Below are positions 43,163-57,298 of a DNA stretch of 64,000 nucleotides, one piece after another. Under the pieces are notes generated by a model. That model was not told the origin of the DNA. It worked only from the letters and a program-made list of their open reading frames with translations, and searched no databases. Positions within the stretch are counted from its first letter, which is position 1; every line of letters starts with the position of its first letter. Source of the stretch: Betaproteobacteria bacterium (GTDB lineage Bacteria > Pseudomonadota > Gammaproteobacteria > Burkholderiales > Rhodocyclaceae); assembly GCA_016720065.1 (NCBI GenBank), contig JADJXY010000001.1, positions 1 through 64,000 of the forward strand, given 5' to 3'. The position numbers and the translations under genes were made by a program.

Positions 43163-45475
43163 TCAATCCGTTGGGGGCTTGTCCAGGTCGGGTTGGGGTG
43201 GGGTTTCCCCGTTCGAGGCTTCTGAGGCGGCCGCTTCTTCCTTCTCGGCGTTCTCGCTGTAAACATAGCTGCGATCGCGTCCGGTGCCGTAAGCCACCAG
43301 CCCCGCGGGGGCTTCCGGCAGGCTGACCGGGACGTCCCGCAGGGCGCGGGTCATGTAGCCGATCCAGATGGGCAGGGCGGCGGCTCCCCCTGTTTCCTTG
43401 TCGCCCAGCTTCCTGGGCTGGTCGAAGCCGATCCAGGCGCAGCCGGCGACGGTCATCTGGTAGCCGCAGAACCAGGCATCGACATACTCGTTGGTCGTGC
43501 CCGTCTTGCCGGCCAGATCGTGGCGCTTGAGCGCTACGGAAGCCTTGGCCGCGGTACCGTAGATGGTGACGTCGCGCAGCATGCCGTCCATGAGGAAGGC
43601 GTTGCGGGGGTCGATGGCCCGGGTGGATTCCTCGCCGACATTGACCGGAGCAGCCGCGGCGATGACTTCGTTGCGTTCGTTGCGGATTTCCATGACCACG
43701 TAGGGCTGGATGCGGTAGCCGCCATTGGCGAAAACCGAGTAGGCCGAGGCCATCTGCCAGGGGGTCACCGCCCCCGCCCCCAGGGCCATGGTCAGATAGG
43801 GGGGGTGCCTCTCGGCCTCGAACCCGAAGCGGGTAGCGTAGTCCTGGGCGTAGGCCGGGGTGATCGCTTGCAGGATGCGGATGGATACCATGTTCTTGGA
43901 CTTGGCCAGGGCGGTGCGTAGCTTCATCGGACCTTCGTACTTGCCATCGTAGTTGTGGGGCTCCCAGGCCTGGGAGCCGGTCTGGCTGGCGGGGATGACG
44001 ATGGGTTCGTCCTCGACCATGGTCGAGGGGCTGAAGCCCTTTTCCAGGGAAGCGGAATAGATGAAAGGCTTGAAGCTGGAGCCCGGCTGGCGCCAGGCCT
44101 GGGTAGCGTGGTTGAACTTGTTGCGGTTGAAATCGAAGCCGCCGACCAGGGCGCGGATGCGGCCGTCACGGGGGTCGACCGCGACGAAGGCCGATTCCAC
44201 TTCGGGCAGTTGGGCAATTTGCCAGCCCTTCTCGCCTTTTTGCAGGCGGACGACGGCACCGCGCCGCAGGCGCTTCTGCGGCGGCGCCTTGTCGTCGAGC
44301 ATGCGGGCGGCGAACTTGAGGGAATCGCCACTCAGCGTGACCGTCTCGCCACCCCGGCGATAGACCTTGACCTGGGTGGGGTTCGCCGCGACGACGATGC
44401 CGGGGACGAGGTCGCCCGCATCGGGAACGTCCTGCAGCGCTTCGTCGAGGAACTCCTCCTGGTCGGCGGGCGCCGCGCCCAGGTCGACGAAAGACTCGGC
44501 GCCCCGGTAGCCGTGGCGACGGTCGTAATCCATGACCCCCTTGCGCAGGCTGGTGTAGGCGGCCTGCTGTTCGTCGCGGGTCAGGGTGGTGACGATGCGG
44601 AAGCCCCGGGTATAGACCTCGTCGGGGAACTGCTCGGCGGCGATCTGGCGCGCCATCTCGGCGACGAACTCGGCGTGCACCGGATAGTCCGAGAGATCGC
44701 GCTTCACCACCAGAGTTTCCTTCAGCGCAGCTTCGTGCTGCTTGGTGTCGATGAATCCCAGTTCGTGCATGCGGCGCAGCACGTACTGTTGGCGAATCTT
44801 GGCCCGCTTGGGATTGACGACTGGATTGAAGGCGGAAGGCGCCTTGGGCAGGCCGGCCAGCATGGCGGCTTCAGCCACCGAGATGTCGGCCAGGGACTTG
44901 CCGTAGTAAATCTGGGCCGCCGCCGCAAAACCATAAGCCCGCTGCCCCAGGAAAATCTGGTTGAGGTAAAGCTCGAAAATCTGTTCCTTGGAAAGGCTGC
45001 TCTCGATCTTGAACGAGAGCAGCATTTCGTAAAGCTTGCGGGTGTAGGTCTTTTCGCTGGAGAGAAAGAAATTGCGGGCGACCTGCTGAGTGATCGTCGA
45101 TGCGCCCTGCTTCTTGCCGCCGCTCGTCAGATTGGCCAGGGCGGCGCGCAGAACGCCCTGATAGTCGACGCCGCCATGCTGGAAGAAGCGCTCATCCTCG
45201 GCGGCCAGGATGGCCTGCTTCATGACTTCGGGCACGTCGCGGTAAGCCACCACGGCCCGGCGCTCCTCGCCAAACTCCCCGATCAGGAAGCCGTCCGAGG
45301 TGTAAACCCGCAGCGGTATCTTGGGCCGGTAATCGGTCAGTACTTCCAGGGAGGGAAGATTGGGATAGGTGAGGACCAGGACGATGAGCGCAAGCGCGAC
45401 GGCCATGACCACAAGGCCGGCCAGGGCTGCGACGGGGTAGGCGATGAGGCGTAGAATCAGGCGGGAACTCGACAA
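43163..45475 (-). CDS. mrcA: Penicillin-binding protein 1A
   Basis: The protein has 770 residues: a short cytoplasmic tail, a TM helix near residues 10-33, then the GT51 glycosyltransferase with AAEDERFFQHGGVDYQGVLR and ASTITQQVARNFFLS. The transpeptidase has QPGSSFKPFIYSA (serine nucleophile of S-x-x-K), AKSKNMVSIRIL (S-x-N) and LAGKTGTTNEYVDAW (K-T-G). A low-complexity acidic tail ends the protein. It synthesises peptidoglycan at the membrane. It is divergent from pilM, a frequent arrangement in proteobacteria. Confidence 0.96.
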   Translation of the reverse strand: MSSSRLILRLIAYPVAALAGLVVMAVALALIVLVLTYPNLPSLEVLTDYRPKIPLRVYTSDGFLIGEFGEERRAVVAYRDVPEVMKQAILAAEDERFFQHGGVDYQGVLRAALANLTSGGKKQGASTITQQVARNFFLSSEKTYTRKLYEMLLSFKIESSLSKEQIFELYLNQIFLGQRAYGFAAAAQIYYGKSLADISVAEAAMLAGLPKAPSAFNPVVNPKRAKIRQQYVLRRMHELGFIDTKQHEAALKETLVVKRDLSDYPVHAEFVAEMARQIAAEQFPDEVYTRGFRIVTTLTRDEQQAAYTSLRKGVMDYDRRHGYRGAESFVDLGAAPADQEEFLDEALQDVPDAGDLVPGIVVAANPTQVKVYRRGGETVTLSGDSLKFAARMLDDKAPPQKRLRRGAVVRLQKGEKGWQIAQLPEVESAFVAVDPRDGRIRALVGGFDFNRNKFNHATQAWRQPGSSFKPFIYSASLEKGFSPSTMVEDEPIVIPASQTGSQAWEPHNYDGKYEGPMKLRTALAKSKNMVSIRILQAITPAYAQDYATRFGFEAERHPPYLTMALGAGAVTPWQMASAYSVFANGGYRIQPYVVMEIRNERNEVIAAAAPVNVGEESTRAIDPRNAFLMDGMLRDVTIYGTAAKASVALKRHDLAGKTGTTNEYVDAWFCGYQMTVAGCAWIGFDQPRKLGDKETGGAAALPIWIGYMTRALRDVPVSLPEAPAGLVAYGTGRDRSYVYSENAEKEEAAASEASNGETPPQPDLDKPPTD

Positions 45476-45539
45476 GATGGGGCTCGGGTAGCGGCGTTGC
45501 GCGGATTATACGCTGGCCGGTGGCCGGCCCAAAAAAGGC

Positions 45540-45568
45540 TTTACATGCCCTGGGCTTGTTGCTAGCAT
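45540..45568 (+). promoter_or_regulatory. Likely promoter of the pil operon
   Basis: TTTACA (45540-45545), 17 bases, TAGCAT (45563-45568). It lies in the mrcA-pilM spacer, about 55 bases before the predicted pilM start. Confidence 0.5.
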
Positions 45569-45630
45569 CTGAAGTGAATTATTGGTTGTTTGCCTAACTT
45601 CGCATTCTGTAAGGTTTTTTTGGGGGTCAG

Positions 45631-46716
45631 GTGGGTCTCGATCTGTCAGCGTTATTCAATCCCAAGGCGCGCCCCTTGCTCGGGCTCGATATCAGTTCGT
45701 CCTCTGTCAAGATGGTCGAACTGTCTGCCGGCGGGAAAGAGGGTTACCGCGTCGAGCGCTACACCATCGAGGTGTTGCCCAAGGATGCGGTGTCGGACGG
45801 CAATATCGTCAATCTGGAAGCCGTGGTGGATTGCGTCAAGAAGGCCTGGAAACGCATGGGAACTTCGACCCGCAACGTCGCCCTCGCGCTGCCCGGGTCG
45901 GCGGTGATTACCAAGAAGGTCATCATGCCGGCGGGCCTGCGGGACGACGAACTGGAAGTTCAGGTCGAAACCGAGGCCAACCAGTACATTCCCTTCTCCA
46001 TCGACGAAGTGAATCTCGACTATCAGGTGCTCGGGCCCGCGCCCGCCGTGCCTGACGAAATCGAGGTGCTCATCGCTGCTTCCAAGAAGGAGCGCGTCGA
46101 AGATCGCGTGGCGGTGGCCGAAGCCGCGGGCCTCAAGGCCATGGTCATGGATGTCGAGTCCTTCGCTGCCCTGGCCTCGTTCGAGTTGATCGAAAAGCAG
46201 TTGCCCGAGGGGGGCAAGAATCAGGTCGTCGCCGTGGTCGACGCCGGGGCCGTCGCGACGACTCTCACTGTCATGCGCAACGGCCAGCAGGTTTATGCCC
46301 GGGAGCAGGCCTTTGGGGGAGCTCAACTGACCCAGGACATTGCGCGACACTACGGCATGAGTCACGAGGACGCCGAGGCTGCCAAGCGCACGGGCAATCT
46401 TCCCGAGGGTTACGAGACCGAGTTGCTCAACCCCTTCGTGGAAAACCTGGCTCTGGAAGTGTCGCGGGCGCTGCAATTCTTCTTTACCTCGACCCAGTTC
46501 AATCAGGTCGACCACATCGTGCTTTCCGGGGGATGTGCCGTGATTCCGGGGATCGACGAGGTGGTCGCGACCCGAACCCAGGTCAATACCATCGTGGCCA
46601 ATCCCTTTGCCAACATGGTCCTCTCGGACAAGGTCAAGGCAAAGTCACTGCTGGCCGACTCATCCTCGCTGATGGTGGCCTGCGGGCTGGCTCTGAGGAG
46701 GTTCGATCCATCATGA
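45631..46716 (+). CDS. pilM: Type IV pilus assembly protein PilM
   Basis: GTG start after GGGGGTCAG; 361 residues. The actin-like ATPase fold is seen from LLGLDISSSSVKMVEL (phosphate 1), VVDAGAVATTLTV (phosphate 2) and VLSGGCAVIPGIDEVV (adenosine loop). PilM is cytoplasmic and binds the N-terminal tail of PilN to link the inner-membrane platform with the motor. It is the first of five overlapping genes. Confidence 0.96.
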   Translation: MGLDLSALFNPKARPLLGLDISSSSVKMVELSAGGKEGYRVERYTIEVLPKDAVSDGNIVNLEAVVDCVKKAWKRMGTSTRNVALALPGSAVITKKVIMPAGLRDDELEVQVETEANQYIPFSIDEVNLDYQVLGPAPAVPDEIEVLIAASKKERVEDRVAVAEAAGLKAMVMDVESFAALASFELIEKQLPEGGKNQVVAVVDAGAVATTLTVMRNGQQVYAREQAFGGAQLTQDIARHYGMSHEDAEAAKRTGNLPEGYETELLNPFVENLALEVSRALQFFFTSTQFNQVDHIVLSGGCAVIPGIDEVVATRTQVNTIVANPFANMVLSDKVKAKSLLADSSSLMVACGLALRRFDPS

Positions 46717-47312
46717 TGCGAATCAACCTTCTCCCTCACCGCGAGCTGGCACGCAAGGCGCGCCGGCAGCAGTTCTTCAGCCTTCTGGGGCTTACCGCGC
46801 TGTTGGGCGGCCTGGTGGTTTTCCTGGTCTATAGCGTCATCAATGGCTATATCGGCAATCAGGAGGAGAAGAACGACTTTCTGAAGAAGGAAATCGCCGT
46901 CCTCGACAAGGAGATCGATCAGATCAAGCGCTTGAAGGAGCAGGTGGAAGCGCTCAAGAAACGCAAGGAGGTCATCGAGAGCCTGCAGCGCGACCGGGGT
47001 GAGACCGTGCATCTTCTCAGCGAGCTTGTGCGTCAGGTTCCGGAAGGGATCTACCTCAAATCGGTAAAGCAGAGCAATGACAAGGTGAGCATGAGCGGCT
47101 ATGTCCAATCGAATGCCCGCGTTTCCACCTTGATGCGCAATCTGGAGGCCTCCCCTTGGCTGGAGCGTCCCGAACTGCTCGAAATCAAGTCCGTGGTCGT
47201 CGATAAGCGGCCTTTGAACGAATTCAACATGAACGTCTATCTGACCCGAGCCAAGCCGGACGATGCCAGCAAGGCCGGAGCCAAGGACGCCGGCGGAAAG
47301 GGTAAGAAATGA
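46713..47312 (+). CDS. pilN: Type IV pilus inner-membrane protein PilN
   Basis: ATG at 46713 overlaps the pilM stop; 199 residues. The PilM-binding motif INLLPHRE is at residues 4-11, followed by a TM helix (about 24-46), a coiled coil (DKEIDQIKRLKEQVEALKKR) and a ferredoxin-like periplasmic domain. The C-terminus is lysine-rich. PilN pairs with PilO. Confidence 0.95.
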   Translation: MMRINLLPHRELARKARRQQFFSLLGLTALLGGLVVFLVYSVINGYIGNQEEKNDFLKKEIAVLDKEIDQIKRLKEQVEALKKRKEVIESLQRDRGETVHLLSELVRQVPEGIYLKSVKQSNDKVSMSGYVQSNARVSTLMRNLEASPWLERPELLEIKSVVVDKRPLNEFNMNVYLTRAKPDDASKAGAKDAGGKGKK

Positions 47313-47986
47313 ACGCCAAGGCCCCTTCCCTGGATAGTCTCAGAAAGCTTGACTTCAAGGCACTGCTGGACGATTTCCGCAACCTCAACCCGAACGATCC
47401 GGGTTCGTGGCCGCGTGCTCCCAAGATCGCTCTTCTGATTGCCCTCTTTGTGGCTTTGCTGGGGGCGGGTTGGGCTCTGCTGTGGAACGATCAGTTGTCG
47501 ACCCTCGATACCAAACGGCAGGACGAGGAGCGCCTCAAGCAGGAATTCCTCGACAAGAAGCGGCAGGCGGTGAATCTGCCGCTTTATACCCAGCAGCTCG
47601 AGGAAATCGACCGTTCCTTCGGAGCTTTGCTCAAGCAGTTGCCCAATCGCTCGGAAATCGACGCCCTGCTCATTGAGGTTAATCAGGCCGGTCTGGGGCG
47701 CGGACTCAAGTTCGAGCTCTTCAAGCCTGGTGCAGAGCAGATCAAGGGCTTCTACGCCGAACTTCCTATCACGGTGCGCATCACCGGCGGTTACCACGAT
47801 TTTGGTGCGTTCGCCGCCGATGTGGCCAAGCTGCCGCGCATCGTTACGCTGAACAACATCTCGGTAGGGGGGGCAGGAGGCGGTCTGGCTCTCGACGCGG
47901 TCACCAAAACCTTCCGCTATCTGGACGAGTCCGAAATCGCCGCTCAGAAGAAGAAGGAAAAAGATGCGAAGGGAGGCAAGAAGTGA
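47309..47986 (+). CDS. pilO: Type IV pilus inner-membrane protein PilO
   Basis: The protein has 225 residues. A cytoplasmic N-terminus (LDSLRKLDFKALLDDFRNLN), one TM helix (about 43-63), a coiled coil and the periplasmic domain with FYAELPITVRITGGYHDFGA are all as expected. PilO forms heterodimers with PilN and contacts the PilP lipoprotein. It overlaps both neighbours by four bases. Confidence 0.95.
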   Translation: MNAKAPSLDSLRKLDFKALLDDFRNLNPNDPGSWPRAPKIALLIALFVALLGAGWALLWNDQLSTLDTKRQDEERLKQEFLDKKRQAVNLPLYTQQLEEIDRSFGALLKQLPNRSEIDALLIEVNQAGLGRGLKFELFKPGAEQIKGFYAELPITVRITGGYHDFGAFAADVAKLPRIVTLNNISVGGAGGGLALDAVTKTFRYLDESEIAAQKKKEKDAKGGKK

Positions 47987-48522
47987 AGTGTCTGATGATT
48001 GCCTTCTGCGGTCTGGCCCTGGCGGGGTGTTCAGGGGACCATGAAGACCTGCGTCAATGGATGCAGGAAAACACCAGGGACATGAAACCCAACATCCCGA
48101 AACTTCCCAGCGTCCAGCCCTACGAACCCGTTCCCTACGAGGTCACCGATATCCTCGATCCTTTCAAGGCAGCCAAGATCGAACCCGATTCAAAGCGGGG
48201 CAAGGGTGTGTCGAAAGGGGGTTTGCAGCCCGATTTTGAAGCCCGAGAAGTGCGTAACAGCATCCTCGAGAAGTACCCGCTGGAGTCGCAGCGGATGATC
48301 GGATATCTCAACGTCAATCGACAGCATATTGCTGTCATCCAGGTGGACCAGGCGGTCAAGCAAGTGAAGATCGGTGACTACATCGGCCTCGATTTCGGCG
48401 TGGTCACCGACATCACCGAGAAGGAACTCACTTTGCGCGAACTGATTCAGGATGCTGCGGGCGACTGGAGCGAACGGACCAGCTCTCTGTACCTGCAAGG
48501 CAAGGAGGCAAGCAAGAAATGA
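47983..48522 (+). CDS. pilP: Type IV pilus lipoprotein PilP
   Basis: The protein has 179 residues with a lipobox (GLALAGC, lipidated Cys 16). The linker VPYEVTDILDPFKAAKI binds PilN/PilO, and the beta-sandwich domain includes MIGYLNVNRQHIAVIQVDQA and VKIGDYIGLDFGVVTDI. It joins the inner-membrane platform to the secretin PilQ. Confidence 0.95.
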   Translation: MKCLMIAFCGLALAGCSGDHEDLRQWMQENTRDMKPNIPKLPSVQPYEPVPYEVTDILDPFKAAKIEPDSKRGKGVSKGGLQPDFEAREVRNSILEKYPLESQRMIGYLNVNRQHIAVIQVDQAVKQVKIGDYIGLDFGVVTDITEKELTLRELIQDAAGDWSERTSSLYLQGKEASKK

Positions 48523-50624
48523 AATTCAAGAACTGGTTTTCGGCCCTCGCCGCCGTGTTTTGCCTTGCCGCGGCAGGAAGCGCGGGTGCCCAGCAGAACA
48601 GCATCGAAGCCCTCAATGTCGCTCAGCAGGGTGGCGATGTCATCGTCAAGATAGACCTCAAAGAGCCCCTGAGTGCTCCCCCCGCCGGGTTCAGCGTCGC
48701 CAATCCGGCGCGGGTTGCCTTTGACTTTCCCTCCACTGCAAATGGCCTGGGGCGCAATACCCAGTCGGTCAATGAGGGCGATCTCAAGAGTCTCAATGTG
48801 GTTCAGGCTGGTGAACGCACCCGGCTGGTACTCAACCTGGTCCGCAACATGAATTACTCGGCCCGGGTCGAAGGAAAGTCCCTGCTGGTCACCCTCTCCC
48901 CCGTGACACGGGTGGTGGATTCCAGTGGTCAGAAGTCAACGCGTTTCGCCGAGGAAAGTCTGGTTGGCACCCGTCACTCCATCCGCGACATCACCTTCCG
49001 TCGCGGCAAGGACGGCGAGGGGCGTATCGTCGTCGATCTGAGTGATGTTGGTACCGGTATCGATATTCGCCAGCAAGGATCAACTCTGGTTGTTGATTTT
49101 CTGAAGACCAACCTCCCGGACCATCTGCGCCGTAAGCTCGATGTCACTGACTTTGCCACGCCGGTGACCGGCGTGGTGACCGAGTCCAAGCAGGACAATG
49201 TGCGAATGACCATTACGCCCAAGGGCCTGTGGGAGCACAACGCCTACCAGACCGACAACCAGTTCATCGTCGAGGTCAAGCAGATCATTGAGAACCCGAA
49301 CAAGCTGGTGCAGGGAACGAAGATTGGCTACCAGGGCCCACGGGTCAGCATCAACTACCAGAACGGTGACGTCCGGGCGCTTCTCCGCCTCATGGCCGAG
49401 GAGTTGGGCTTGAACGCTGTGATCAGCGAAACCGTGACCGGGACGACGACTCTGGTGCTCAAGGATGTCCCCGCTGATCAGGTGGTGGACATCATCTTCC
49501 AGCAGAAGGGGCTGGATATGCGCAAAAACGGGAACGTGATCCTCATCGCCCCCCGCGACGAAATCGCCACCCGCGAGAAGCTCGAGTACGAAGCGCGGCA
49601 ACAAATCGGCGACCTGGAACCGCTCCGTACCGAGATTTTCCAGATCAACTATCACAAGGCGGAGACCATCTTCGCCGCCCTCAAGGACAAGTCCCAGACC
49701 CTCCTCTCCAAGCGCGGTCAGGTGGTGATGGATTCTCGCTCCAACAAACTCTTCATTACCGACATCCCGTCGCGGCTCGACGACATCCGCCGCATGCTCG
49801 GGGAAATCGACATTCCTTCACGCCAGGTGCTGATCGAGGCACGTATCGTCGAAGCATCCGATGCTTTTTCCAAGAACATCGGTGTACGGCTCGGGGCCTT
49901 CACTCCGTCCACGGGCCGTGGGGCGGATGGCCGAAGCAACAATCTTGCGATCGGTGGCGGCAACGCTCAAACCACCTCGCAGGCCGTGGGCATCACCAGC
50001 GGAACGCCAACCTTCCTTGGTCAGCAAATGGTCAACCTTCCTGCCACGCCCCGCTCCGGCGCGGCGGGTGCCTTGTCGTTCATCCTGTACGACAAGAATC
50101 GGACACGCTTCCTCGACCTCGAAATTTCTGCCTTGGAGGCCGATGGTCGTGGCAAGGTAATCTCCAGCCCGCGCGTGATGACTGCCAATCAGGTTGAAGC
50201 CCTGATCGAGCAGGGGGTCGAAATCCCCTATCAGCAAGCGACGAGTTCCGGGGCAACGAGCGTGTCGTTCAAGAAAGCGAATCTGGCCCTGAAGGTCAAG
50301 CCGCAGATCACGCCGGACGGAAAAATCACGCTCACTCTCGACGTCAACAAAGATACGCCATCGACCCTGACAACCCAGGGGGCCGGCGTCGCCATCGACA
50401 CCAAGCATGTCAAGACTGAAGTTCTGGTCGAAAATGGCGGAACGGTGGTGATCGGGGGTATTTTTACCCAGAACCTCAAGAGCACGACCAACAAGATTCC
50501 CGTCTTCGGAGATCTCCCCTACTTGGGATGGCTGTTCAAGAACAACGAGACTGTCGACGACAAGACCGAGTTGCTGGTCTTCATCACGCCGCGGATCGTC
50601 AGCGAGAATCTCAACCTGAACTGA
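48519..50624 (+). CDS. pilQ: Type IV pilus secretin PilQ
   Basis: The protein has 701 residues. A signal peptide (AVFCLAAAGSAGAQQ) is followed by two AMIN domains (about 30-250), an STN/N0 domain near 285-345, an N1 domain (IFQINYHKAETIFAAL) and the secretin core (RQVLIEARIVEASDAF, then VVIGGIFTQN and GDLPYLGWLFKN). It ends with LLVFITPRIV. It forms the outer-membrane gate for the pilus. A terminator follows, so pilMNOPQ may form a unit, with aroK starting about 90 bases further on. Confidence 0.96.
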   Translation: MKFKNWFSALAAVFCLAAAGSAGAQQNSIEALNVAQQGGDVIVKIDLKEPLSAPPAGFSVANPARVAFDFPSTANGLGRNTQSVNEGDLKSLNVVQAGERTRLVLNLVRNMNYSARVEGKSLLVTLSPVTRVVDSSGQKSTRFAEESLVGTRHSIRDITFRRGKDGEGRIVVDLSDVGTGIDIRQQGSTLVVDFLKTNLPDHLRRKLDVTDFATPVTGVVTESKQDNVRMTITPKGLWEHNAYQTDNQFIVEVKQIIENPNKLVQGTKIGYQGPRVSINYQNGDVRALLRLMAEELGLNAVISETVTGTTTLVLKDVPADQVVDIIFQQKGLDMRKNGNVILIAPRDEIATREKLEYEARQQIGDLEPLRTEIFQINYHKAETIFAALKDKSQTLLSKRGQVVMDSRSNKLFITDIPSRLDDIRRMLGEIDIPSRQVLIEARIVEASDAFSKNIGVRLGAFTPSTGRGADGRSNNLAIGGGNAQTTSQAVGITSGTPTFLGQQMVNLPATPRSGAAGALSFILYDKNRTRFLDLEISALEADGRGKVISSPRVMTANQVEALIEQGVEIPYQQATSSGATSVSFKKANLALKVKPQITPDGKITLTLDVNKDTPSTLTTQGAGVAIDTKHVKTEVLVENGGTVVIGGIFTQNLKSTTNKIPVFGDLPYLGWLFKNNETVDDKTELLVFITPRIVSENLNLN

Positions 50625-50640
50625 ACGGGGCCATGCTCGT

Positions 50641-50670
50641 GAAGGGGCCGGCACATGCCGGCCCTTTTCG
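50641..50670 (+). terminator. Terminator after pilQ
   Basis: Perfect stem GGGCCGGC / GCCGGCCC type with an ACAT loop and TTTT. Confidence 0.8.
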
Positions 50671-50716
50671 CTGGGGCGGCCCGATCGGGTAAAATCCGGG
50701 GGTGAATTCGGGCGCC

Positions 50717-51232
50717 ATGAATATCTACCTCGTTGGACTGATGGGGGCTGGAAAGACCACGGTCGGACGGCAGTTGGCTCGGCGCCTGGGCCGCCGCTTC
50801 ATGGATTCCGACCACGAAATCGAGGCGCGCACCGGTGTCAGTGTTCCGACCATCTTCGAAATCGAAGGGGAGGATGGCTTCCGCAGGCGGGAAGCCCAGA
50901 CCATCAAGGACCTGACGGGCGAGTCAGGAATCGTCCTGGCCACCGGCGGTGGGGTTGTACTGAACCCGGAAAATCGCTCGGCGCTCCACGACACGGGTTG
51001 GGTCGTCTATCTCAACGTGCCGCCGGAGCTCCTCCACGAACGCACCCGCAACGACCGCAATCGGCCCCTCCTGCGCGTCGAGGATCCTCTCGCTCGTCTG
51101 CGGGATCTCTACGCCCAGCGCGACCCGCTCTACCGTGAAACGGCTCATTGCATCGCCGAAGGGGCGCGTATGCCGGCTTCCACCATGGTTAACCACTTGT
51201 TGCGCGAGTACCTCAGAACATGCGAACCCTGA
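50717..51232 (+). CDS. aroK: Shikimate kinase
   Basis: ATG at 50717 ([20 protein letters not shown]) gives 171 residues; a GTG at 50702 would add five. Walker A is GLMGAGKTT, the shikimate-binding D is in FMDSDHEIE, the R in [10 protein letters not shown] and the G-G-G loop in LATGGGVVL. It phosphorylates shikimate. It overlaps aroB by 13 bases, the classic pilQ-aroK-aroB order. Confidence 0.96.
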   Translation: MNIYLVGLMGAGKTTVGRQLARRLGRRFMDSDHEIEARTGVSVPTIFEIEGEDGFRRREAQTIKDLTGESGIVLATGGGVVLNPENRSALHDTGWVVYLNVPPELLHERTRNDRNRPLLRVEDPLARLRDLYAQRDPLYRETAHCIAEGARMPASTMVNHLLREYLRTCEP

Positions 51233-52311
51233 CCGTCGCCCTGGGCGACCGCTCCTATCCCATCCACATCGGCACGGGTTTGCTGGAGCGGGGCGATCTG
51301 CTGGCGCCCTGCTTCCGCCACAAGAAGGCGGTGATCGTCACGAACACCACGGTGGGCCCCCTCTACCTGGACCGTCTCCAGCGCAGTCTGGCGGCTATCG
51401 GGGTCGAAACCGCGGCGGTCGTGCTCCCCGACGGGGAGCAATACAAAAACTGGCACAACCTCAACAGCATCTTTGACGCGCTCCTGGGCTCCCATTGCGA
51501 ACGCAGCACTACCCTGGTCGCCCTGGGCGGCGGGGTGATCGGCGACATGGGCGGATTTGCCGCGGCATGCTACCAGCGCGGCATGCCCTTCATCCAGGTG
51601 CCGACGACGCTGCTGTCCCAGGTCGATTCATCCGTGGGCGGAAAAACGGCGATCAATCATCCCCTGGGCAAGAACATGATCGGCGCCTTCTACCAGCCCC
51701 GCCTTGTCCTGGCCGACATTGCCACCCTCGATACCCTGCCCGACCGTGAACTCAGTGCCGGCCTCGCCGAGGTCATCAAGTACGGCTTGATCCGGGATCT
51801 GCCCTTTCTCGCATGGCTGGAGGCCAATATCGAGCGCCTGCGCGCCCGGGAAGCGGAAGCGCTGATGTTCGCCGTCGAGCGTTCCTGTGCCAACAAGGCC
51901 GAAGTGGTCGCCGCCGACGAGAAGGAAAGTGGGGAGCGTGCCCTGCTCAACCTCGGCCACACCTTTGGCCACGCCATCGAGGCCGGCATGGGCTACGGCA
52001 CCTGGTTACACGGCGAGGCCGTGGCGGCGGGGGCGATGATGGCCGTCGAACTGTCTCACGACCTGGGCTGGCTGCCGCCGGACGATGTTGTCCGCTGCGA
52101 AAGGCTGTTTCAACGCGCTGGCCTACCCGTCAGCGGTCCCGCGCTTGGAACCGGGCGCTATCTGGAACTGATGCAGCACGACAAGAAGGTCCAGGACGGA
52201 GTCCTGCGTCTGGTCCTGTTGCAGTCCGTCGGCCGGGCAGTCGTTTACGGTGACGCCAAAGCCCCGCAAGTCGAAGCGGCGATCGCCCGCCGCTGCCCCA
52301 AAATGGGGTGA
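51220..52311 (+). CDS. aroB: 3-dehydroquinate synthase
   Basis: The protein has 363 residues. NAD-binding and substrate loops are clear in [20 protein letters not shown] and [20 protein letters not shown]. Zinc ligands are the E of [11 protein letters not shown] and the histidines of [10 protein letters not shown] and [10 protein letters not shown]. It makes 3-dehydroquinate, the second step of the shikimate pathway. Confidence 0.97.
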   Translation: MRTLTVALGDRSYPIHIGTGLLERGDLLAPCFRHKKAVIVTNTTVGPLYLDRLQRSLAAIGVETAAVVLPDGEQYKNWHNLNSIFDALLGSHCERSTTLVALGGGVIGDMGGFAAACYQRGMPFIQVPTTLLSQVDSSVGGKTAINHPLGKNMIGAFYQPRLVLADIATLDTLPDRELSAGLAEVIKYGLIRDLPFLAWLEANIERLRAREAEALMFAVERSCANKAEVVAADEKESGERALLNLGHTFGHAIEAGMGYGTWLHGEAVAAGAMMAVELSHDLGWLPPDDVVRCERLFQRAGLPVSGPALGTGRYLELMQHDKKVQDGVLRLVLLQSVGRAVVYGDAKAPQVEAAIARRCPKMG

Positions 52312-52351
52312 GGCGACCCATCCCGGTGCGCCGCCAGGGCCGCGCAGAATC

Positions 52352-52380
52352 TTGAATTGACAGGGGTTTCGGGATAGAAT
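52352..52380 (+). promoter_or_regulatory. Likely promoter of gltB
   Basis: TTGAAT (52352-52357), 17 bases, TAGAAT (52375-52380), leaving a leader of about 85 bases before the gltB start. Confidence 0.5.
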
Positions 52381-52405
52381 CCCAGGTCGCACGAAACCAT
52401 CGTAC

Positions 52406-52431
52406 AAGCCGGCGCCCCACCGGCTTTTTTC
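52406..52431 (+). terminator. Hairpin with T-run between aroB and gltB
   Basis: Stem AAGCCGG / CCGGCTT and six T residues. It ends aroB transcription, but because it lies downstream of the likely gltB promoter it may also act as an attenuator in the gltB leader. Confidence 0.75.
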
Positions 52432-52473
52432 ACCTTTGGCACTACGCCAACGTCTATTGAAGGAACGCGAGTG

Positions 52474-57111
<4,638 letters not shown>

Positions 57112-57298
57112 AACAGACCTTCCCCCATTTCTCCGGAGGGTGCGCACTGCATTGCGCACACGCTCCGGCGGAGCGGAGCGCTGCTCCGCTGTTTTCCGCC
57201 TCCGCCCCGCGGGAAGGGGTAACCACGGTGCCGCCGCTGGCGCGGCTCTCATGTATTGACTCGCTGCCTCCTTGGGGCGGCCCGGCGGAGGCAGCATA
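57112..57298 (+). other. 187-bp insert between gltB and gltD
   Basis: A 63-residue frame (57108-57299) overlaps the gltB stop by ATGA, but its product (KQTFPHFSGGCALHCAHAPA) has no family features. The stretch contains a perfect 8-bp-arm palindrome at 57172-57190 (AGCGGAGC / GCTCCGCT) and several GC-rich inverted pieces. It looks more like an intergenic repeat-type element than a gene. No separate promoter for gltD is seen. Confidence 0.45.
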
